This document shows, one piece after another, positions 58,794 through 64,000 of a stretch of DNA of 64,000 bases. Both the position numbers and the translations under genes were made by a program. Numbering within the stretch: the first letter of the stretch is position 1; each line of letters opens with the position of its first letter. The DNA is from Lotus japonicus. Lineage: Eukaryota > Streptophyta > Magnoliopsida > Fabales > Fabaceae. The stretch lies in the NCBI RefSeq assembly GCF_012489685.1, contig NC_080042.1, positions 39,623,158 through 39,687,157 on the forward strand, given 5' to 3'. Under the pieces are notes generated by a model, which was not told where the DNA came from, did no database searches, and saw only the letters and a program-made list of their open reading frames with translations.

Positions 58794-59327
58794 TGTTGAT
58801 TTTTGTTTACCCTCTTTACAAAGTGGGCACGTTTTTTTTATTTTTTTGACTTAATTCATTTGTGGGTCTCTAAAATCTTCATAGGGTTAAAGTTTTGGTC
58901 TTTGATACTGCATGCTTTGCAACCTATAATCAAGCTTTGCAATATTACAAGATGATTCCAAAACATAATTCTGCGTCTTCTTATCAAACATATCTTCTTT
59001 TCCAAATTCTTGATTTAATAACTTTGAATATCCAGGTTTTTAAAGTATTTTCCCTTTCAATTTCTTTTACAGGTAAAGATAAAAATTACATCATACATCA
59101 TGTCACTTTTATTGATTTATGATAGTGCGCTTGCCCATTATCACAGGAAGGAAAATCAAGAGATTAACAATTCAGTTTTCTCAGTTATGAATGTGGAGAT
59201 ACCAGGTCTCATTTACGTGGAAAATGCAAGGAAACTATCATTCTGGAAGCATGAGCTGGCTTGCATGATTGCTGATAGAATCCGTTAGAATTAAAGAGGA
59301 GGGAAAGGAGAAGGGCAAGGAAAATCT
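58794..59327 (+). other. Region between HMA-like fragment and solo LTR
   Basis: AT-rich. A small open frame (59100-59288) ending in WKHELACMIADRIR has no family I can name; it could be a host exon. Confidence 0.3.
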
Positions 59328-60534
59328 TGAAGGTATGAAAAACGGTAGAAAGGGGGGGGGTTGAATAACGTTTTCAAGATAAAGCTTCCACCTTAAAGAT
59401 TTTGACAAATCTTTCGAGAACTTAAGTGCCAAAGATAAGAGATAGAAAAGCACACAAGGATTTTATCCTGGTTCACTTGATAAATCACTCAAGCTACTCC
59501 AGTCCACCCGTTAAGGTGATTTCTTCCTTCTTAGAATGAAGGCAATCCACTAATCAGGTAAGAGTTACAACTGCACTTGAAACCTACAAGTGACTAACAA
59601 TTACACTGACTTAGCTCACACTAAGATTCACTCTCTTAGTCTTCTCTAGGATCCGATCAACCTTGATCTCCTAAAGGAACTAAACAAACTGTTTATCAAA
59701 GAATTGTTTACAAGAGATTTGCTTCTAAAAAGCTAATAGTAAACTCAATGAATTTCAGATGAAAGAAAGCTTAGAAGAATTTGAATTTGTCTTGCGCGTA
59801 TGTGAATGCTTCTAGCCGCTTCTTTCAGTCTTCAGCCTCTTTATATACTCCAAGGATTAGGGTTGAGCGTTGCATGGGAAATGCTACCGTTGGAGGGCAG
59901 TTCTGGAAAATCCAGCTTCTGCTGTGTCTAAGACTGTTAGGTAGGTCGTCAGGAAGGTACAGTTGCTTTTGTACTTGGATAGCGACTTGACCTTTAAACC
60001 TAGGAGACTTCTGATCAGGAGAAAGCTTCATGTTGGAACTTGTGAAGCCGGTTGATCAGAGTCAGAGGGAAAGCCCAGATCCTCTGACCATTGTTTCTTC
60101 TGATTCTGAACTCAGAGGGAAGTACATGGTCTTCAGAGTATCTTGCTTCTGGACATCAGAATTTCACTAATCAGCTTCTGGATCTTCAGAGTCTTCTACA
60201 CCATCAGAATATCTGACCTTCAGTGTTTCTTGGTTATCAGACTTTCTGGATCTTCAGAACTTCTAGTGACTGAGTCCACATCAGAGTTTGTATGACTTCA
60301 GAACTTCTGAAGCTTTTCCACTGTTCATACTGAACATGGTGAATGCGAAAGCGTTGCTTGGGTCGCTCTTTATACACAGTGCTTCTGATTTGTGTGAGAT
60401 TGAGTTGAGGTCAGAGCCTGTAAATAGCACACTCAGAAAAACACGTTAGAGTACCACAATTGTTCATATCAAAAGGTTAACTTGTAATCATCAAAACATA
60501 GAGTTGTACTACTAGATCAAAACTTGATCTTACA
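59328..60534 (-). repeat. Solo Sirevirus LTR, minus strand
   Basis: 1,207 bp, same family as 38329-39540 but inverted and more diverged. It is flanked by AATCT on both sides (59323-59327, 60535-60539), so it is a complete solo LTR left by LTR-LTR recombination. Confidence 0.93.
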
Positions 60535-62340
60535 AATCTGAGTAAGAGGAAGCTATCCCCTTAGCTAGCTACATTATGAGTTCCATTTTACCATTTCCTG
60601 TAATATGAGCATTGTATGTTTGCATAAGGTTGAATGAAGATTATTGGCTCCTAAATGAAATTCTAATTGCAGTGTCCTCTATATCTGTAGTATTTTTTCC
60701 CGCAATTCAATATATTCATAATTGATTCCTTTTGAAATATTCTGTACATATGAACCTAGGGTACAAGTGGTCTTTGAAAGATTTGCAAAATATGAACCTG
60801 GGGTACAAGTGGTCTTGGAAAGATTTGCAAAAAAAGCTTCTCTGATTGCTGCTATAAATTACAGTCTCCAATTTCATTTATTTGTAACTTTTTAATAGTC
60901 TATTATGGTTTTGTTTATATATGTGAATTCTTTAGGGTACTTTGTTTATTGCATACAACTCATAATTATATGTTGCTATTGTTGACATCTTGCTCAACTC
61001 TATAGTTATCAAATGAAAACATGTTATTGCAAATTATGCAAGAGGAAGAGTACAAAACTTTGAGTGACAACACGACTTCGAGTTTCAAGTTGTTATTATT
61101 GTGAACTGACGTGGTCTGCAACCACTATTTGATGGAGGAACAATTGAAAAATGAACTTTAATAATATCATTGCTTTTTTATAAGGTTTTGAAGTATTAAG
61201 TTTCATATTTAACAATGGGAAAATATACTTTGATACTTTCATAACTTTTTTGTTTATTTTAGAAGTATAAATTTAAAAGTATGATAATCTAATGGTGATA
61301 GTATGTAATATGGGGTAAATATTTAGTACCCTCATGGGGAGAAACATTTTGACATGAAATCTTTTTTTAGTAAAAACTAATAAAAAATAAATTTTCATGT
61401 AATTTAAGCGCAATTCTCATAATTTTGATATTTAGAGTATAATTGATTAAAAATACGAAGAGCAAAATCCTCGATGCAACGCAAAAGTATACATGTGCAT
61501 TGATTATTTAGATCTCTACCATTTAAGTACATTTTAATGGTTAGAAATACAAAGAGCAACATCCCCTTTTAGTTTTGGGGTTATTTACATCTGTTAAAAG
61601 AGTTTATGAGTTCAAAACACTACAACTGAGTATTTAAATAAATGTTTTTGAAACATTCTAGCCTTCTTATTATGATTGTAGTGTCATTCTAAGTATGTCG
61701 CTTTTTCTGTAATCAAATTGTTGATTGATATCAGCTCAAATAATTAATTCGCCGTATAACACACGGGTAAAAACACTTTTTTAAAATAATAAAAAAAAGA
61801 TGGCTTAAAATAAACTCCTCCCCTGACCCGTGGATGAGAGTATTTTCTTACCGACCGCGACACTTGTTTGTCTCCCTATATGTTTGCCTTTCACCATCCT
61901 CAAATTGCAATGCAAGATCCACGCCACACAAGACGTATGTGATAGCAACTCTCGCACTAAATTTTTCTAGCAGTCCTTGATAGCAAATTATTTTTACACA
62001 AACAAATCCAATCATTGTCTTTTATAATGTATTATTTCCCTTATTCTCACCCACCATCCGTTTATTTCTATTTCCCAAAAAAAAAAATCATTCAGATCAG
62101 AAAAAACAAAAAATCCATTACGTGCTCAATTACATTTGTTGTATGTTCCTATCTTTAATTTTTTTGCTGGTCTCTTTCACTGTCTTCTTTTTTAATTGTG
62201 AGATTTTTAGCTCTCTTCTTTTGCTTCACGCCCACAAATACATTGCTTTCCTTAAACATCAAGTTATCCTTTTTCAACTCACTTACTCGGTTCTTGAAAC
62301 AGAGGTGTAAGAATTTCTCACTTTCTCGCTCTCTCTCAAT
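60535..62340. other. Intergenic region upstream of the CCX gene
   Basis: AT-rich, including a repeated ATGAACCTRGGGTACAAGTGG (60750 and 60792) about 42 bases apart. No gene or named repeat seen. The right ~300 bases, with a CT-rich stretch just before 62341, are the likely promoter and leader of the exchanger gene. Confidence 0.5.
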
Positions 62341-64000
62341 ATGTCTATCACAGTTCCTCTGTCCAAACACAAGGGTTACTACACCTTGTTCCTGAACACC
62401 TCCTTTCTCCTATTGATTTGTGCTTTCATGATTACTCACTTCCACACTGCAAAAATTGATGTGGTGGTGAGTAACAACTCCGGTTTTCATGATGGTAGCG
62501 AAAAAGAACAGGACTGCAAGAGCTTAGACAACATAGCTGACTACAAAGCCCAGTGCTTGTACCTTAAATCCCATGACCCATGTGTCTCTGAGGGATATAT
62601 TGATTACCTTTACCTTTTCCATTGCCAATTTGGGAGATTCCCTCTATTGGGTTACACTCTTTTGTTTCTCTGGCTCCTTGTTCTGTTTTATCTCTTGGCT
62701 AGTACAACTTCTGAGTATTTTTGTCCTTCCCTGGAAAACCTCTCTAAATTGCTGAGATTGTCACCTACAATTGCGGGAGTGACTCTTCTCTCTCTTGGAA
62801 ATGGTGCGCCTGATGTTTTCTCCAGCCTTGTCTCTTTCCAGGGTACTGGGACCCAGAGCATTGGCTTGAACATGGTTCTTGGAGGGGTTTCTTTTGTTTC
62901 ATGTGTTGTGGTTGGAGTAGTGAGTATTTCAATAAGGCACAGGGGGGTTCAAGTTATGAAATATGCTTTTGTAAGAGATGTTTGTTTTCTTCTTATGGTT
63001 CTCATGTGCTTGTCATGTGTTTTGATTGCTGGTGAGATTGATGTTTTTGGAGCAATTGGTTTTTGTTTGATATATGGGGTGTATGTGATTGTGGTTTATG
63101 TCTCTTCTACGCGATGGAAGGAAGGTGGTGGTGGTGGTGATGCCGAAAATGGTTGTATTTCAAGTTACGGTGATGACTTGAGTTTTAGTGTCCCTCTTCT
63201 CATAGATGTGAAGGAAGGATCTATTGATTGTGTTCAAAATGTTATTGAAGAGTATGACCTGAATTTTGATAAGAGTTGTTGTCGCTTGAGATCTTCGATT
63301 TGTCGAATATTGCTTTATGTTCTTGAGATGCCCCTTTATTTGCCAAGGAGATTGACAATTCCTGTTGTATGTGAAGAGAAATGGTCAAAGCTGTATGCAG
63401 TTTCTTCAGTGGTATTAGCACCACTTCTTTTGTGTGTTTTGTGGAACCCTCCCACAGGAAACAGTTTCTTCAGTACAAACCATATTGTTGTTTATGGAAT
63501 TGCATCCTTGGTTGGCCTTGTGTTTGGTGTAACTTCATTTTTCGCAACCGAAATGACACTGCCACCAAAGAGGTGCTTATATCCTTGGCTTGCAGGAGGG
63601 TTTGTAATGAGTGTGGCATGGAGTTACATTATAGCTCAGGAGCTAGTAGGATTGTTGGTTTCAATTGGGCACATTTGCGGAATTAGTCCTTCAATACTAG
63701 GGTTAACAGTTCTTGCCTGGGGGAATTCACTTGGGGATTTGCTGACAAATTTAACCATGGCTCTAAATGGAGGACAAGAGGGTGCTCAAATAGCAATATC
63801 AGGTTGCTATGCTGGTCCAATCTTCAATACTGTTGTTGGGTTAGGCTTGTCTCTTGTGGCTGCAACATGGTCACAGTACCCACAATCTGTTCTGATCCCT
63901 AAAGATCCATTTCTTTGGGAGACTTTGGTGTTTTTGGTTGTTGGATTGGTTTGGGCTCTTGTGGTTTTGATTAAAAGAGATATGAAGCTTGATGGAGTCT
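62341..64000 (+). CDS. Cation/calcium exchanger, CCX type (partial at window end)
   Basis: An open frame of 553 codons from ATG 62341 without stop to the window end; no intron. The family (CaCA superfamily, K+-dependent-exchanger-like) moves Ca2+ or other cations across cell membranes against Na+, K+ or H+. Residues ~20-35 form a first hydrophobic segment, followed by a Cys-containing lumenal loop (QDCKSLDN, QCLYLKSHDPC). The alpha-1 repeat GNGAPDVFSS is at 153-162 and the alpha-2 repeat GNSLGDLLTN at 461-470; both carry the acidic and Asn residues that bind the ion. Between them is the usual hydrophilic loop (~260-330). Plant CCX genes are often single exon, so the form is normal. Only the C-terminal end is missing. 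Confidence 0.92.
   Translation, partial: MSITVPLSKHKGYYTLFLNTSFLLLICAFMITHFHTAKIDVVVSNNSGFHDGSEKEQDCKSLDNIADYKAQCLYLKSHDPCVSEGYIDYLYLFHCQFGRFPLLGYTLLFLWLLVLFYLLASTTSEYFCPSLENLSKLLRLSPTIAGVTLLSLGNGAPDVFSSLVSFQGTGTQSIGLNMVLGGVSFVSCVVVGVVSISIRHRGVQVMKYAFVRDVCFLLMVLMCLSCVLIAGEIDVFGAIGFCLIYGVYVIVVYVSSTRWKEGGGGGDAENGCISSYGDDLSFSVPLLIDVKEGSIDCVQNVIEEYDLNFDKSCCRLRSSICRILLYVLEMPLYLPRRLTIPVVCEEKWSKLYAVSSVVLAPLLLCVLWNPPTGNSFFSTNHIVVYGIASLVGLVFGVTSFFATEMTLPPKRCLYPWLAGGFVMSVAWSYIIAQELVGLLVSIGHICGISPSILGLTVLAWGNSLGDLLTNLTMALNGGQEGAQIAISGCYAGPIFNTVVGLGLSLVAATWSQYPQSVLIPKDPFLWETLVFLVVGLVWALVVLIKRDMKLDGV

Overview
This looks like nuclear DNA of a dicot plant. The genic islands carry plant gene families (a choline-transporter-like gene, an intronless CCX cation/calcium exchanger, a possible HMA metal-binding fragment), and most of the rest is nested plant LTR retrotransposons of four kinds: copia Ale-like, copia Sirevirus, gypsy Tekay-like chromovirus and gypsy Tat. 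The Sirevirus with an env-like gene and the general element mix would suit a legume, but the sequence alone does not settle the species.

Layout. 1-13333 is a minus-strand non-coding LTR element with ~3.7 kb LTRs and only ~1.1 kb of interior. Its 3' LTR is split by a young copia element (2717-7805, identical 167 bp LTRs, TSD GTGAT), and its second LTR preserves the empty site. 13334-16611 is the 3' part of a plus-strand Tekay-like LTR joined head to head with it. 16612-19350 is a host island with a MITE remnant and a choline-transporter-like gene cut off in exon 2. 19351-35859 is a minus-strand Tat element, truncated in its RNase H, with a full-length plus-strand Tekay element (22800-34381, TSD GTTGA) inserted in its gag. 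35860-38328 is an island holding a SINE. 38329-58359 is a near-complete Sirevirus (TSD CGCTC) whose pol is interrupted by a minus-strand Tekay element (43518-51452, TSD AGATA). 59328-60534 is an inverted solo LTR of the same Sirevirus family (TSD AATCT). 62341 onward is an apparently intact CCX gene running off the window.

The most interesting signal lies inside the Tekay-type LTRs. Three LTRs (13334-16611, 22800-26673, 47223-51452) share one architecture: a TATA box, a putative splice donor in a TCGAG|GT context, a 72-78 nt exon-like block bounded by AG and GT, a shared acceptor-like boundary before TTGACC, and then an ORF of ~160 codons (a short broken relic in the first LTR). In the two complete cases the modelled spliced leader has no ATG before the ORF's own ATG. 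Between the two Tekay elements silent codon changes outnumber replacements, as expected for a selected protein, while the two LTRs of one element differ mostly by replacements, as expected after insertion. The predicted protein ends in a SUMO-interacting-motif-like tail. I interpret this as an LTR-encoded, spliced accessory gene upstream of gag.

A second candidate is a 130-codon coiled-coil ORF antisense to the Sirevirus 3' region (56349 to 55957), with its own TATA box and AATAAA signal.
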